Shown: positions 28,991 through 38,447 of the stretch, piece after piece
Layout of the letters: each line of letters opens with the position of its first letter
Numbering within the stretch: the first letter of the stretch is position 1
Assembly: GCF_001315105.1 (NCBI RefSeq)
Contig: NZ_BAZR01000013.1
Coordinates: 1-64,000 of the forward strand
Direction of reading: 5' to 3'
DNA length: 64,000 nucleotides
From: Paenibacillus sp. JCM 10914
GTDB taxonomy: Bacteria; Bacillota; Bacilli; Paenibacillales; Paenibacillaceae
Notes under the pieces: generated by a model
Told to the model about the DNA's origin: nothing
What the model saw: only the letters and a program-made list of their open reading frames with translations
Databases searched by the model: none
Program-made: the position numbers and the translations under genes

Positions 28991-29258
28991 TGCGATCACC
29001 TCTTCACGAATCATCTTGATCACTTGAGTTAAGTTCTATTGTTGCTGTTAATTTACGTATCACATGGAATGGGGGTACTTTGTCCCTCATAGCATGTTCT
29101 AAAATATGCGAATGTACCTGTCGGTGAATCGGGCGTGTTAACATAACAAACAGGCTGATGAAACTGTTTACCATTATTGTTTTGCGGTTATTTATTATGT
29201 AGTTGATGATGACGTGGCTTGGATTGAAGGATTATGACCGGTGAAGGAGTGGAAGCGA

Positions 29259-29369
29259 ATGAATCAGAGAGTTGAGGACAGCAAATGGGTCAAATTGTTG
29301 GCGATCCTCTTCGCTGTGTTGATGCTGGGCTCATTTGTGTTTGAATTCTTGATATTCTTCCTGATGTGA
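29259..29369 (+). CDS. 36-residue membrane protein
   Basis: Reads MNQRVEDSKWVKLLAILFAV, then LMLGSFVFEFLIFFLM and stop. A charged N-terminus of about 11 residues is followed by one long membrane helix. It has a good SD (GTGAAGGAGTGG) 8 bases before ATG 29259 and stands alone between the HpaB gene and the DUF3189 gene. Function unknown. Confidence 0.55.
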   Translation: MNQRVEDSKWVKLLAILFAVLMLGSFVFEFLIFFLM

Positions 29370-29494
29370 TTCACTATCTGAAATCCAACTTGAACTACTT
29401 CGTAACATCTCTTGTATGCCTCCTGCAAACATTTAGAATGATGAACACATAAGAGGTAATAATAAAGGCATCCAAATATAGTGGAGGTCTTAGT

Positions 29495-30016
29495 GTGATA
29501 TTCATCTACAATGATTATGGCGGAACGCATACAACGTCATTGGCTGCGGCTTATCATCTCAATCAATTACCAACAGATCGAACGCTGACCAAGGAAGAGA
29601 TTCTGAGGGTAGATTATTTCAATAAATTGAAGACGTCTGACATGGGGAGGTTTATATTTCATGGGCTGGATGAAGATAACAATCCTGTCTATACGGTCGG
29701 ACGCGGGAGCTCGAAGATTGTGGCACCTGCCTTACAACATCTGAGTCAGTTACTTCAAGACCGATATCACTTCGAAGAGAAATTGGTGTACTCCAATACT
29801 TCACCTACGGTCCCATTCTTAATGACTATAGGCGGATTCCTGTCCAGAAGATTAAAGCTGGACTTCATTGGCGTTCCCTTATTGGTTATAGGCGCAAAGC
29901 AATGTTGCAAGCAAATCCATGAATTGGTTGTCCATACGAAACAGGCGGGGCAAGCTGAATCAACACAGGTAATCGTACTTAACAACAATAAACATAACCA
30001 GTCGGGGACTTCCTGA
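29495..30016 (+). CDS. DUF3189 family protein
   Basis: 173 residues. The N-terminus MIFIYNDYGGTHTTSLAAAY is the family hallmark, a P-loop-like or nucleoside-binding-looking strand-loop with GGTHTT. Function unknown; found across spore-forming Firmicutes. GTG start behind GTGGAGG. Confidence 0.8.
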   Translation: MIFIYNDYGGTHTTSLAAAYHLNQLPTDRTLTKEEILRVDYFNKLKTSDMGRFIFHGLDEDNNPVYTVGRGSSKIVAPALQHLSQLLQDRYHFEEKLVYSNTSPTVPFLMTIGGFLSRRLKLDFIGVPLLVIGAKQCCKQIHELVVHTKQAGQAESTQVIVLNNNKHNQSGTS

Positions 30017-30090
30017 ATTAGATTCGTACAAATCACGTATATTATGAATGCTACAGTCACGAATTTGTATGAAATGCAGGAGGAATCTAC

Positions 30091-30453
30091 ATGTTCAAGA
30101 TGAAGAATTGGGTTGTGTTATGGAGTTGTATGTTGTTTGTTCTATTGAGTATCTCTGCTTGCTCCGGTAATGGAGATGGAGGAGCCGCGGAGCCTGAACC
30201 TGCACCGGGTGTTACGGATGGTGGGACAGCTCTGGATGCGCAAGGTATTTACAAGAGCAATTGCGTATCATGTCACGGTACCGATCTGCAAGGACAATCA
30301 GGACCGAATTTACAGCAAGTCGGACAAAAATTAGATCGTGACCAGATCTACGCCATTATTAAGAATGGCGAGGGCGGAATGCCTGCATTCGGAGATCGAT
30401 TGCAGGATGACGAGATACAAGTACTGGCTGACTGGCTCGCAGAGAAACGCTAA
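30091..30453 (+). CDS. Lipid-anchored cytochrome c (c551/CccB-like)
   Basis: 120 residues. Lipobox with C24 (SISAC), a Gly/Glu/Pro linker (25-50), then a class I cytochrome c domain with haem motif C58-V-S-C61-H62 and likely axial ligand M97 (EGGMPAFGD). Carries electrons on the outer face of the membrane, toward a terminal oxidase. SD GCAGGAGG. Terminator follows. Confidence 0.92.
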   Translation: MFKMKNWVVLWSCMLFVLLSISACSGNGDGGAAEPEPAPGVTDGGTALDAQGIYKSNCVSCHGTDLQGQSGPNLQQVGQKLDRDQIYAIIKNGEGGMPAFGDRLQDDEIQVLADWLAEKR

Positions 30454-30454
30454 G

Positions 30455-30493
30455 AAGATGACTTCAGGTTATATTGCCTGGAGTCATCTTTGG
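30455..30493 (+). terminator. Rho-independent terminator of the cytochrome c gene
   Basis: AAGATGACTTCAGG pairs with CCTGGAGTCATCTT around TTATATTG, followed by TGG; the T-run is short. Confidence 0.75.
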
Positions 30494-30510
30494 CGTTAGC
30501 TAATGTTGAA

Positions 30511-30954
30511 TTAATCCGTATAAACGGATACGTTAAAGCACTCCGGACCTGACCGGCCAATGTCGAGTACCAATGCCGTTACATACAAGGTATACACCAG
30601 AAGACCTGACGGGGGAGGGGGAACGTTATAGTCGGCAGCTACGAAAGATACGCTCTGGTTCTGAACCTGAGTAGGCTGATATTGAACATATGTCGTATGA
30701 ATGATGGGATCAGATAATGACATTCCTCTTACGACATCAATTTGGATAATGGGGGCAAATATATCTTCGCTTAATATATATAGGCCGACTTGGCCTTGAA
30801 GCTGAGCCCGGATCGTGCCGAGGGTAGCGGTTGGTACACTTAGTCCGACCTGTCCTACAAGAACGGGAGTGTCCATGGTAAACCGCTCTATTGGTGGACC
30901 TGGAATGGCAACGGGCATATGATTAGAAGTTCGCGCATCCAGTAATATCGTCAT
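30511..30954 (-). CDS. Hypothetical beta-rich protein
   Basis: 147 residues, no signal peptide. Mostly short strands rich in Val, Ile, Thr and Pro (for example DTPVLVGQVGLSVPTATLG) with a PPPPSG turn near residue 115. This composition fits spore-surface or other assembling proteins, but I recognise no family. SD AAAGGAGG precedes ATG 30954. Confidence 0.55.
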   Translation of the reverse strand: MTILLDARTSNHMPVAIPGPPIERFTMDTPVLVGQVGLSVPTATLGTIRAQLQGQVGLYILSEDIFAPIIQIDVVRGMSLSDPIIHTTYVQYQPTQVQNQSVSFVAADYNVPPPPSGLLVYTLYVTALVLDIGRSGPECFNVSVYTD

Positions 30955-31192
30955 CGTTATGCCTCCTTTCCAGATAAGAATCTTAATCCCTATTATTATA
31001 TGAGGTTAGTGCCTGATTTACTTGGACTATGATCATTGATCATATATACATGATGCCAACTTATATAGAATGTCGTAATTTTAGATAACGATTGTCGTAT
31101 AGTTATACTTAAAAAATCGGCCAATTGTGATATTTTATAGGTGGATGTCAGGCTAACAGACACAACCTATTGGAAAGTGAAGGTGATACTTA

Positions 31193-32275
31193 ATGGATAA
31201 GGTATATCGTATTGGGATTATCGGATGCGGCGGAATCGCCAATGGCAAGCATCTACCGAGCTTAAGCAGATTGAAGAGCGTGGAACTCGTGGCCTTTTGT
31301 GATATCGTTCCTGAACGGGCTGAAGAAGCGTCTTCTAAATATGGGACTGACGAAGCGAAAGTGTACAGCGATTATACAGAATTGCTGAAGGATGCGAGCA
31401 TTGATATCATTCATGTACTTACCCCTAATGATTCACATGCTGAGATCTCCATTGCTTCGTTGGAGGCAGGCAAGCATGTCATGTGCGAGAAGCCAATGGC
31501 TAAAACCGCAGCAGACGCCAAGCGGATGATGGAGACGGCAGAGCGCACGGGCAAGAAGCTGACGATTGGATATAACAATCGTTTCCGTCCAGATAGCTTG
31601 TATCTGAAGGAAATGTGTGAGGCTGGCGAGCTTGGCCATATTTATTATGCCAAAGCACATGCGATACGCAGAAGAGCTGTCCCAACCTGGGGCGTATTCT
31701 TGGATGAGGAGAAGCAAGGCGGAGGTCCATTAATCGATATTGGTACCCACGCACTCGACCTGACCCTTTGGATGATGGATAATTATAAGCCGAAGATTGT
31801 GCTCGGTACTACATACCATGAATTATCCCGTAGAGAGAATGCTGCGAATGCATGGGGGCCATGGGATCCGGAGAAGTTTACGGTGGAAGATTCGGCTTTT
31901 GGCATGATCGTTATGGAGAACGGCGCAACCATTACGCTTGAATCAAGTTGGGCACTTAACACACTGGATATTGATGAGGCGAAATGTTCGCTTAGCGGAT
32001 CCGAAGCTGGCGCCGATATGAAGGATGGCTTGCGCATCAACGGAGAGAAGTTTAGCCGCTTATATACGAACAATATCGAATTGAACTCCGGTGGCGTCGC
32101 GTTCTATGACGGGAAGACGGAAGAGGCACCGGATGTAGAGATGAGAAAATGGATTGAGGCAATCGATCAAGATAAAGACCCTGTCGTGACGCCACAACAA
32201 GCATATGTTGTATCGCAAATCCTGGAAGCACTGTATGAATCGGCGCGTCTTGGCAAAGCTGTCTATTTGGATTAG
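31193..32275 (+). CDS. Gfo/Idh/MocA family oxidoreductase
   Basis: 360 residues. NAD(P)-binding Rossmann fold begins RIGIIGCGGIANGKHLPSL; the family signature HVMCEKPMAKTAADAKRM follows at about residue 95, with the EKP lysine; and GGGPLIDIGTHALDLTLWMM includes the conserved aspartate and histidine of the sugar-binding half. Oxidises or reduces a hydroxyl of a sugar or inositol. Stands alone; a sugar role is likely given the region. Confidence 0.93.
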   Translation: MDKVYRIGIIGCGGIANGKHLPSLSRLKSVELVAFCDIVPERAEEASSKYGTDEAKVYSDYTELLKDASIDIIHVLTPNDSHAEISIASLEAGKHVMCEKPMAKTAADAKRMMETAERTGKKLTIGYNNRFRPDSLYLKEMCEAGELGHIYYAKAHAIRRRAVPTWGVFLDEEKQGGGPLIDIGTHALDLTLWMMDNYKPKIVLGTTYHELSRRENAANAWGPWDPEKFTVEDSAFGMIVMENGATITLESSWALNTLDIDEAKCSLSGSEAGADMKDGLRINGEKFSRLYTNNIELNSGGVAFYDGKTEEAPDVEMRKWIEAIDQDKDPVVTPQQAYVVSQILEALYESARLGKAVYLD

Positions 32276-32306
32276 ACCCAGTATGTATGAAGCGTGCAAA
32301 ACTAAT

Positions 32307-32345
32307 AAAGAAGGCGACCAGTCATTGGCCGCCTTCTTTTTCTTA
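32307..32345. terminator. Bidirectional terminator between the oxidoreductase and msrA
   Basis: AAAGAAGGCGACCA pairs with TGGCCGCCTTCTTT around GTCAT, with T-runs on both strands; it overlaps the msrA stop. Confidence 0.88.
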
Positions 32346-32870
32346 CTGGTCTTTGCTCCAATACTTCTCAATGATTGCATCGCGGCCGGAGTACACACGC
32401 GATTCCTTGTAGAACTTGGGATTCTTGCGGTGGTAATTCTGATGATATTCTTCCGCAGGATAAAATACGCTGGCTTCTTCAATGGCGGTGACCACGGGTT
32501 TATCAAATCGGCCACTCTTGGCAAGCTCCTCGCGGGAAGAAAGTGCAGCCAAGCGCTGTTCTTCATTATGATATAGGATCGCAGCCCGGTATTGACTCTT
32601 GCGATCATTGCCTTGCCCTATTGCATCAGTTGGGTCTATTTGCGGCCAGTACAGTTCCAACAGCTTCTCATAGGGGAAGATAGCCGGATCGAACGTGATT
32701 TGGACGACCTCCAAATGCCCGGTTTCTCCAGTCAGTACTTGCTCGTAGGTGGGATTCTCGATCGTACCGCCCATATAACCGGACACAATGCCGTGAATTC
32801 CCGGTTGCTCTTCAAACGGACTTACCATGCACCAGAAGCAGCCACCGGCAAACGTTGCCTTTTGTAACAT
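32343..32870 (-). CDS. msrA: Peptide methionine sulfoxide reductase
   Basis: Repairs oxidised methionine (S-sulfoxide). About 175 residues with the catalytic motif ATFAGGCFWC (nucleophile Cys in GCFW), GYMGGTIENPTYEQV, and HLEVVQITFDP. MLQK (ATG 32870) is better spaced from AGGT than ATG 32876. No fused MsrB domain. Confidence 0.96.
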   Translation of the reverse strand: MLQKATFAGGCFWCMVSPFEEQPGIHGIVSGYMGGTIENPTYEQVLTGETGHLEVVQITFDPAIFPYEKLLELYWPQIDPTDAIGQGNDRKSQYRAAILYHNEEQRLAALSSREELAKSGRFDKPVVTAIEEASVFYPAEEYHQNYHRKNPKFYKESRVYSGRDAIIEKYWSKDQ

Positions 32871-33048
32871 GTCCATACCTCATTTCATGATGTAAAAATG
32901 CAGTTGCCTTGTATAAATCCTCATTATAAAGACTTTTCCAGTGCAAGTCTATGAAGTTCTTGACCCTTGCCAAGAAAGATAACATAATAAATGATAGTTT
33001 CATGCATTACATAGAGACCTACGATTCGTGAAAGTGGAGGTTACGATA

Positions 33049-33627
33049 ATGACGAAATGGCTGGAGACACAAATAGAAGGTAATGGCATACGGCTTCGTC
33101 CCGTTCGGGAAGATGAGCTTGAGGTATATTACGCGTTGTTGCTGGATCCGGAGTCCAATCGGCTGACGGGTACACAGCAGGAGATCAGCAAGGAATCGGT
33201 TGCAGCTTGGATTCAGAACATACGAATGGAGCATGCTGACCGCGTGGATATGATGATCGCGGTGGAGGCAACCGATGAGTTAATCGGAGAAGTCGTGTTG
33301 AACGAGATTGATTCCGTCAACCGCAGCGCCAACATCCGCATATTGATCTCCAATCAGCACAGCAACAGGGGATTTGGCACGGAGGCGATTAAGCTGATGC
33401 TGCAGCACGGTTTTGAACAAGTGGGGCTGCATCGGATCGAACTTGGAGTATATGAATTCAACCCTAGAGCCATTCATGTATACGAGAAGATTGGTTTCAA
33501 GCGAGAAGGTATACTTAGAGATGCGCTATATTGGAATGGGGAGTTCCACGATATGATCATGATGTCGATGATTGAGGATGAGTATCGATTGATGAGTGCT
33601 GTATACTGGCCGCTGGATCATAGATAA
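33049..33627 (+). CDS. GNAT family acetyltransferase, RimJ/RimL-like
   Basis: 192 residues. Starts with IRLRPVREDELEVYYALL type strand-helix (LRPVREDELEVYY), has IRILISNQHSNRGFGTEAIK at the acetyl-CoA loop and ELGVYEFNPRAIHVYEKIGF in the last third. Substrate unknown. ATG 33049 follows GTGGAGG; GTG 33028 has no SD. Confidence 0.9.
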   Translation: MTKWLETQIEGNGIRLRPVREDELEVYYALLLDPESNRLTGTQQEISKESVAAWIQNIRMEHADRVDMMIAVEATDELIGEVVLNEIDSVNRSANIRILISNQHSNRGFGTEAIKLMLQHGFEQVGLHRIELGVYEFNPRAIHVYEKIGFKREGILRDALYWNGEFHDMIMMSMIEDEYRLMSAVYWPLDHR

Positions 33628-33628
33628 C

Positions 33629-33653
33629 AACCGCGCAGGCCGCGGTTTTTTTG
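33629..33653 (+). terminator. Rho-independent terminator of the acetyltransferase gene
   Basis: AACCGCG / CGCGGTT stem with a short loop and a run of seven T. Confidence 0.9.
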
Positions 33654-33853
33654 TTACATAACAACATAAACCTTAACAATGCGATATTGTCCTCGATACA
33701 TGACTGAATTAAGATGAAATTACTCGCCATTTTTCTTTGAATGGTATGAAATAGCGGAAAAATGTACGCTCCCATACGCAGGAGTACCTATCCAACCGCT
33801 ATTATCATCCATTATGATGTAATTTACTAAAGGTCTGTGTAGCTTGCTCAAGT

Positions 33854-33867
33854 TGTGAAAACGCTAT
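33854..33867. promoter_or_regulatory. cre-like operator at the YesN/AraC gene
   Basis: TGAAAACGCTATCA matches the catabolite-responsive element consensus TGWNANCGNTNWCA at every fixed position. It overlaps the annotated GTG start, which points to repression by CcpA or a LacI-type regulator. Confidence 0.6.
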
Positions 33868-36182
33868 CAAAATGGCAGGGGGGCTTAACTATACTTAGAC
33901 ACTCTAAAATATTCCGCAGTTTTTTGATCTCCTATATAACGATACTGTTAATCCCCTGCATCGGAGGATATATATCCTACTTGACTTCCATATCCGTAAC
34001 ACAATCCATTTCGATTGAGAATAGCGTCATTCAACTCGAGAAGAGCCAGGAACTATTTGAGCATCGGATGGCTGAGGTGGAGGGCATGACAAGACAACTG
34101 GCCATCAATCCAGAGGTCAACGTGCTGCTAAACGACAATCTGACGCAAAGAGATGTATACGGGATATGGAGAACGATGCGCAATGTTCTGACGTTTGGAC
34201 AAACCAACGATTTTCTTCAACATTACTACATCTATTTAGCGAACTACGATTTGATATTAACGTCTGGTTCATCTTTTAGACCGGAGCATTATTATGAATT
34301 CTTTCATTATGACGATCTCTCATTCGAAGATTGGAAAACGGAGATCTTGGAGAAAACGCACCGAAGTGGAATTAAACCCCTTGCCTCCTTTACCGAAAGA
34401 GACAATGCAACCTCGGTCATCACCTATATGCAGTCACTCCCGTTGGACAGTTTCAATGATTCATCCCCAGCCAATGTTGTCGTCATCATCGACGAGAAGA
34501 CAATTGCCGGCCTGCTCTCAGGGCTAACCGACGGCTATGGTGGCTGGGTGCATATCTACGATGCAGAAGGGAATACCCTGGCACTTCAAGGAAATATAGA
34601 TTCGGATGTAGGAAAAATGATGGATGATCCTGCGTTCGATGAGAACAAAACGAGCCAGTTCTATAATCAGGATTTGGTCATCACCACGCGTTCAGATAAG
34701 AGTGGTTGGGTATATCAAGCGGGCATTCCACGGAGTACCTTAATGGAAAATGCCAACAAAATCAAACATGCGTCTTGGATCATTACCGGAGTCGCAATGA
34801 TTATTGGCTTGCTTGTCGGGTTGTACTTGGCTCACCGGAATAGCATGCCAATCAATCGAATGATCGGCATTATGAAGGAGCAGTTTGGCAAGGACGAGCT
34901 CGCGGAACGTAATGAATTTGACTTCTTGAGCGGAAATATCGCCAATATGATAACCAAGAATAAGCAGTTGGAAACCGAGCTTACGCGGCAGCTTCCTTTT
35001 GTCCGCGATGCTTTTCTGAAGCGGTTGGTCGCCGGCGAATTTGAATCTCGCGATGAAATTGTATCCGCGGCCGAACAAGCCAACATTGCCTTGAATAACG
35101 GAGAAGGGTATATCGGCATTGTGCAGATCAACGGCTACGCTGGTATGGATAGTGTGGAGATACTGAACGAGCTCAACGCAGCCCGGTTGCTGATGAAGCA
35201 AGCCGTCTCAGAAAATGCAGGCCCCCTGCCTATTACGGACCTGGGGTCGGATAAGATTGTTGTCTTGTTCTTCACCGATGAGGAATGCAAGCCTGGCATT
35301 GAAGAAGAGAAGAGAATGGCCAGACTAATCGAAACACTGACACAACAAGTCTTTAATGAATATAAAATATCCATTCAGACCGGTTTCGGTGATCCATTCG
35401 AATCTGTTGTGGGAGTGGGACAATCCTTCGATCAAGCCAAGCAGGCACTCGAATATGCGGTTTACATGAATCAAAAAGGAATCGTATGGTATCAAGAGGC
35501 GAAGATGGAGAACACGACCTATTATTATCCGCTGGATACGGAGCAGCGCTTGGTCAGCACGGTTCGTGCCGGCGAACTGGAAGAAGCGGAGAAGATCATT
35601 CATTCGATCATCGATCAGAATCTCAATCAGCGCGAGTTATCAGTCGAAATGAAACATCAGCTGGTGGGCGAAATCAAGGGAACATTTCTTAAACTGCTGG
35701 ATCAGAAGGTTTTCATGGAGTCTGAGCGGTTCGAAATCGTCAAGAGACGCATTATCGACATTGGATCTACCGAGCCGCTAGAAACCATTCGAAACGAAAT
35801 CCATGCCATTATGGGGGAACTTTGCAGTTATATCACCAATAAAAAGAAGGATTCACATGCCAAACTGATCAAACAAATATATGAGTATACGGAAAAGATG
35901 CACACGAATCCCGAGTTAACGTTATATCGCGTGGCTGAGCATGTGGAGCGACCGGAAAAATACATTTCCCAATTGTTCAAAGAAGTGACTGGAGTCAATT
36001 ATTCCGATCATTTGATCAAAGTTCGCATGGATCGGGCAGCCACGCTACTGACAGAGACCCAGGATACGGTAGACGACATCGCAGCACAAGTGGGATATAA
36101 CAGCTCTCATTCATTCCGCCGGGCATTCAAAAGGTTGAATGGCATTTCGCCTAGTACTTATAGGCAATCGCATCAAGAGTAA
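33855..36182 (+). CDS. AraC family regulator with membrane-anchored sensor domain (YesN-like)
   Basis: 775 residues: membrane helix (about 17-40), extracytoplasmic Cache-like sensor (about 45-295), second membrane helix (about 300-320), cytoplasmic linker and YesN-type middle domain (about 360-620), and a C-terminal AraC double helix-turn-helix (about 675-770; VAEHVERPEKYISQLFKEVT and VGYNSSHSFRRAFKRLNGIS). It senses a ligand outside the cell and activates transcription directly, without a separate kinase. Next to LplB/YtcP-type ABC genes it is the expected activator. The start is uncertain: GTG 33855 has no SD and lies within the cre element. Confidence 0.88.
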   Translation: MKTLSKWQGGLTILRHSKIFRSFLISYITILLIPCIGGYISYLTSISVTQSISIENSVIQLEKSQELFEHRMAEVEGMTRQLAINPEVNVLLNDNLTQRDVYGIWRTMRNVLTFGQTNDFLQHYYIYLANYDLILTSGSSFRPEHYYEFFHYDDLSFEDWKTEILEKTHRSGIKPLASFTERDNATSVITYMQSLPLDSFNDSSPANVVVIIDEKTIAGLLSGLTDGYGGWVHIYDAEGNTLALQGNIDSDVGKMMDDPAFDENKTSQFYNQDLVITTRSDKSGWVYQAGIPRSTLMENANKIKHASWIITGVAMIIGLLVGLYLAHRNSMPINRMIGIMKEQFGKDELAERNEFDFLSGNIANMITKNKQLETELTRQLPFVRDAFLKRLVAGEFESRDEIVSAAEQANIALNNGEGYIGIVQINGYAGMDSVEILNELNAARLLMKQAVSENAGPLPITDLGSDKIVVLFFTDEECKPGIEEEKRMARLIETLTQQVFNEYKISIQTGFGDPFESVVGVGQSFDQAKQALEYAVYMNQKGIVWYQEAKMENTTYYYPLDTEQRLVSTVRAGELEEAEKIIHSIIDQNLNQRELSVEMKHQLVGEIKGTFLKLLDQKVFMESERFEIVKRRIIDIGSTEPLETIRNEIHAIMGELCSYITNKKKDSHAKLIKQIYEYTEKMHTNPELTLYRVAEHVERPEKYISQLFKEVTGVNYSDHLIKVRMDRAATLLTETQDTVDDIAAQVGYNSSHSFRRAFKRLNGISPSTYRQSHQE

Positions 36183-36379
36183 TGAAAGACCAAAGTTAAC
36201 ATAAGCCGCATCGTCTCCCATTGGACGGTGCGGTTATTTGCGCTGGAGATCACGCAAGAAACCGCCGGATTTGGCCCCTTAAGCGAAGGATGGCCCCCTT
36301 GAAAGCGGATATTTGTACGCAAAATGACGGAAGTGTACCTGTTCAAGAACCGGCGTGTTCCCCTATGATCGACACATAA

Positions 36380-36393
36380 AGAAAACGCTATCA
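36380..36393. promoter_or_regulatory. cre-like operator before the first ABC operon
   Basis: AGAAAACGCTATCA has the same 13-base core GAAAACGCTATCA as the element at 33854 and differs from the cre consensus only in the first base. Confidence 0.55.
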
Positions 36394-36409
36394 TTACATC
36401 ACATCATCT

Positions 36410-37401
36410 GTGATTACACTAGGGGGGATTATTCTGGATAAGCAATTGGCAGTCCAATCCGAATTGAAAAGCCATACCAACACTCGTGCGAGTTATTGGC
36501 ATGTTGCACGCAAAAGTATGATGAAGCACTGGCAGCTGTATCTGCTCGTGATTCCTCCGCTGTTGTTCTTTCTTATTTTTAAATACTACCCTATGCTCAA
36601 CGCGGTTCTCGCTTTCAAGGATTATAACGTGATCAAAGGAATCTGGGGCAGTCCCTGGGTGGGCTTTAAGCACTTTGAGCTGTTTTTCGAAAATCCGTTA
36701 TTCTGGACGCTCGTTAAGAACACCATCATTCTTAGCGGATATCTGATACTGGCAGGTTTTCCGATTCCCATCATACTTGCGCTCATGATTAACGAGATCC
36801 GGGGAGGGCGATTCAAGAAGTTTGTCCAACTCGTATCATTTGCGCCTTATTTTATTTCCACAGTGGTCATGGTTTCGATGATTATGTTATTTCTCGCTCC
36901 GCGGCTCGGCTTTGCCAATATTGCCTTGAATTTCTTTGGATTTCAGTCCGTGAACTTTCTTGGGGACCCTGATATGTTCCGCTCGATCTATGTCTGGTCG
37001 GATATTTGGCAGACGGCAGGCTACAGCGCGGTCATCTATTTGGCAGCCTTGGCCGGCATTGACCCGACCCTGTATGAAGCAGCCAAGGTCGATGGGGCTT
37101 CCAGATTTCAAAAAATACGTCATGTGGATTTGCCCGGCATTGTGCCCACGATCGTCATCATCCTCATTCTGAATGTAGCAATGTAATGGCCCTCGGATTC
37201 GAGAAGGTATACCTGCTGCAAAATCCGCTGAATCAGGTGAATTCCGAAATTATTGCCACCTATGTCTATCGAATCGGTCTGCTGAATGCGAACTACAGCT
37301 TTGCGACCGCAGTCGGATTATTCAATTCGGTCATTAACCTCATTCTTCTGCTTACTGTAAACGGATTGGCTAAACGAATTACCAATAACAGCATCTGGTA
37401 A
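36410..37401 (+). CDS. Sugar ABC transporter permease, LplB type (frame broken near 37177)
   Basis: Membrane subunit of a carbohydrate importer. Joined length is 330 residues with six membrane helices. The family start (HWQLYLLVIPPLLFFLIFKY) and the permease EAA loop (YEAAKVDGASRFQKIRHVDL) are clear. After NV the frame is lost, then MALGFEKVYLLQNPLNQ continues; one G missing from GG near 37177 restores NVGNVMALGFEKV. The start is doubtful: GTG 36410 has no SD, whereas AGGGGGG (36421-36427) is spaced for ATT 36431 or CTG 36434. The ATP-binding subunit is not in the window; these importers often share one. Confidence 0.88.
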
Positions 37402-37416
37402 GAAAGGAGTTATCGT

Positions 37417-38322
37417 ATGGCAGTGAATCAATTAACAACGAAAAAGATCAAAGAGTCCGCAGGCGACCGTATTTTTCTAGGCACGGTATATACTGTCCTG
37501 ACTTTGGTTATCATTGCGGTCCTGTATCCGCTCATTTATATCATCAGCAGTTCCATCAGCAGTCCGGCAGCCGTCACTTCAGGCCGGGTGTGGCTGTGGC
37601 CCGTCGATATCTCGTTTGAGGGCTTTCGGGTGTTGTTGAATACACCGGAGATTATTACGGGGTACGCCAATTCCATTTTCTACACGACGGTCGGTACGAC
37701 AATCAGTGTCGTGCTAACCATCATGGTCGCTTATCCGCTGTCTAGAAAGTCGTTTTTTGGCCGCAACGTGTTGATGATGATCATTACATTTACGATGATA
37801 TTCAGCGGCGGACTCATTCCGACCTATATGGTGGTGAGAGAGCTTAATTTGATCGATACCCGCTGGGCGTTGCTCATTCCTAATGCGATCTGGGTGTGGC
37901 AGGTGATTATCGCCAGATCCTTCTTCCAATCTTCTATTCCAGAAGAATTGCAGGAAGCCAGCGAAATGGATGGCTGTAGTGATATGAGATTTATCAGGAG
38001 CATTGTCCTGCCGCTATCAAAGCCTATCATAGCAGTGCTTGTTCTCATGTATGCGGTTGGCCAATGGAATGCATACTTTGATGCCTTGATTTACTTGAAG
38101 AGCGCAGACCTGTTTCCACTTCAGTTGATACTGCGCAGCATCATCATTCAGAATAACAGCTCAGGGTCGATGGATGCCTTAGCAATGGTCGAGCGACAAC
38201 AGCTGGCCGAGCTGTTGAAGTATGCACTCATTGTTGTCGCTACTTTGCCGGTACTCGTGATTTATCCATTTGTCCAACGATATTTTGTACAGGGCATGCT
38301 CGTGGGTTCGGTAAAAGGATGA
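37417..38322 (+). CDS. Sugar ABC transporter permease, YtcP/LplC type
   Basis: 301 residues, six membrane helices. Starts with a short cytoplasmic end, then DRIFLGTVYTVLTLVIIAVL; the EAA loop is LQEASEMDGCSDMRFIRSIV; ends with FVQRYFVQGMLVGSVKG, typical of this subfamily. Second permease half with the gene before it (16-base gap, SD AAGGAG). Confidence 0.93.
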   Translation: MAVNQLTTKKIKESAGDRIFLGTVYTVLTLVIIAVLYPLIYIISSSISSPAAVTSGRVWLWPVDISFEGFRVLLNTPEIITGYANSIFYTTVGTTISVVLTIMVAYPLSRKSFFGRNVLMMIITFTMIFSGGLIPTYMVVRELNLIDTRWALLIPNAIWVWQVIIARSFFQSSIPEELQEASEMDGCSDMRFIRSIVLPLSKPIIAVLVLMYAVGQWNAYFDALIYLKSADLFPLQLILRSIIIQNNSSGSMDALAMVERQQLAELLKYALIVVATLPVLVIYPFVQRYFVQGMLVGSVKG

Positions 38323-38371
38323 TCGAATTCAAAAAATCGAACTTGCTGTAAGCAGTCTCTGGCTTCATTAT

Positions 38372-38385
38372 AGAAGGAGGTGATG
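38372..38385 (+). promoter_or_regulatory. Extended SD without a gene, upstream of the binding-protein gene
   Basis: AGAAGGAGGTGATG is complementary to almost the whole 16S 3' tail, yet the only frame after it is ATG-CTC-TCT-TAA. It lies 76 bases before the TTG start of the binding-protein gene, which has its own SD. It looks like a STAB-SD-type mRNA stabiliser. Confidence 0.45.
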
Positions 38386-38447
38386 CTCTCTTAAGTTCAC
38401 GGCAATGTATACAGCTTATACCATAATCGAAAAGGGAGCGATCAGAT

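Noticed and set aside
37177..37186. Programmed frameshift in the permease genes
   Set aside because: The lesion is a lost G with no slippery heptamer or downstream structure, and the same type occurs in unrelated genes throughout the window.
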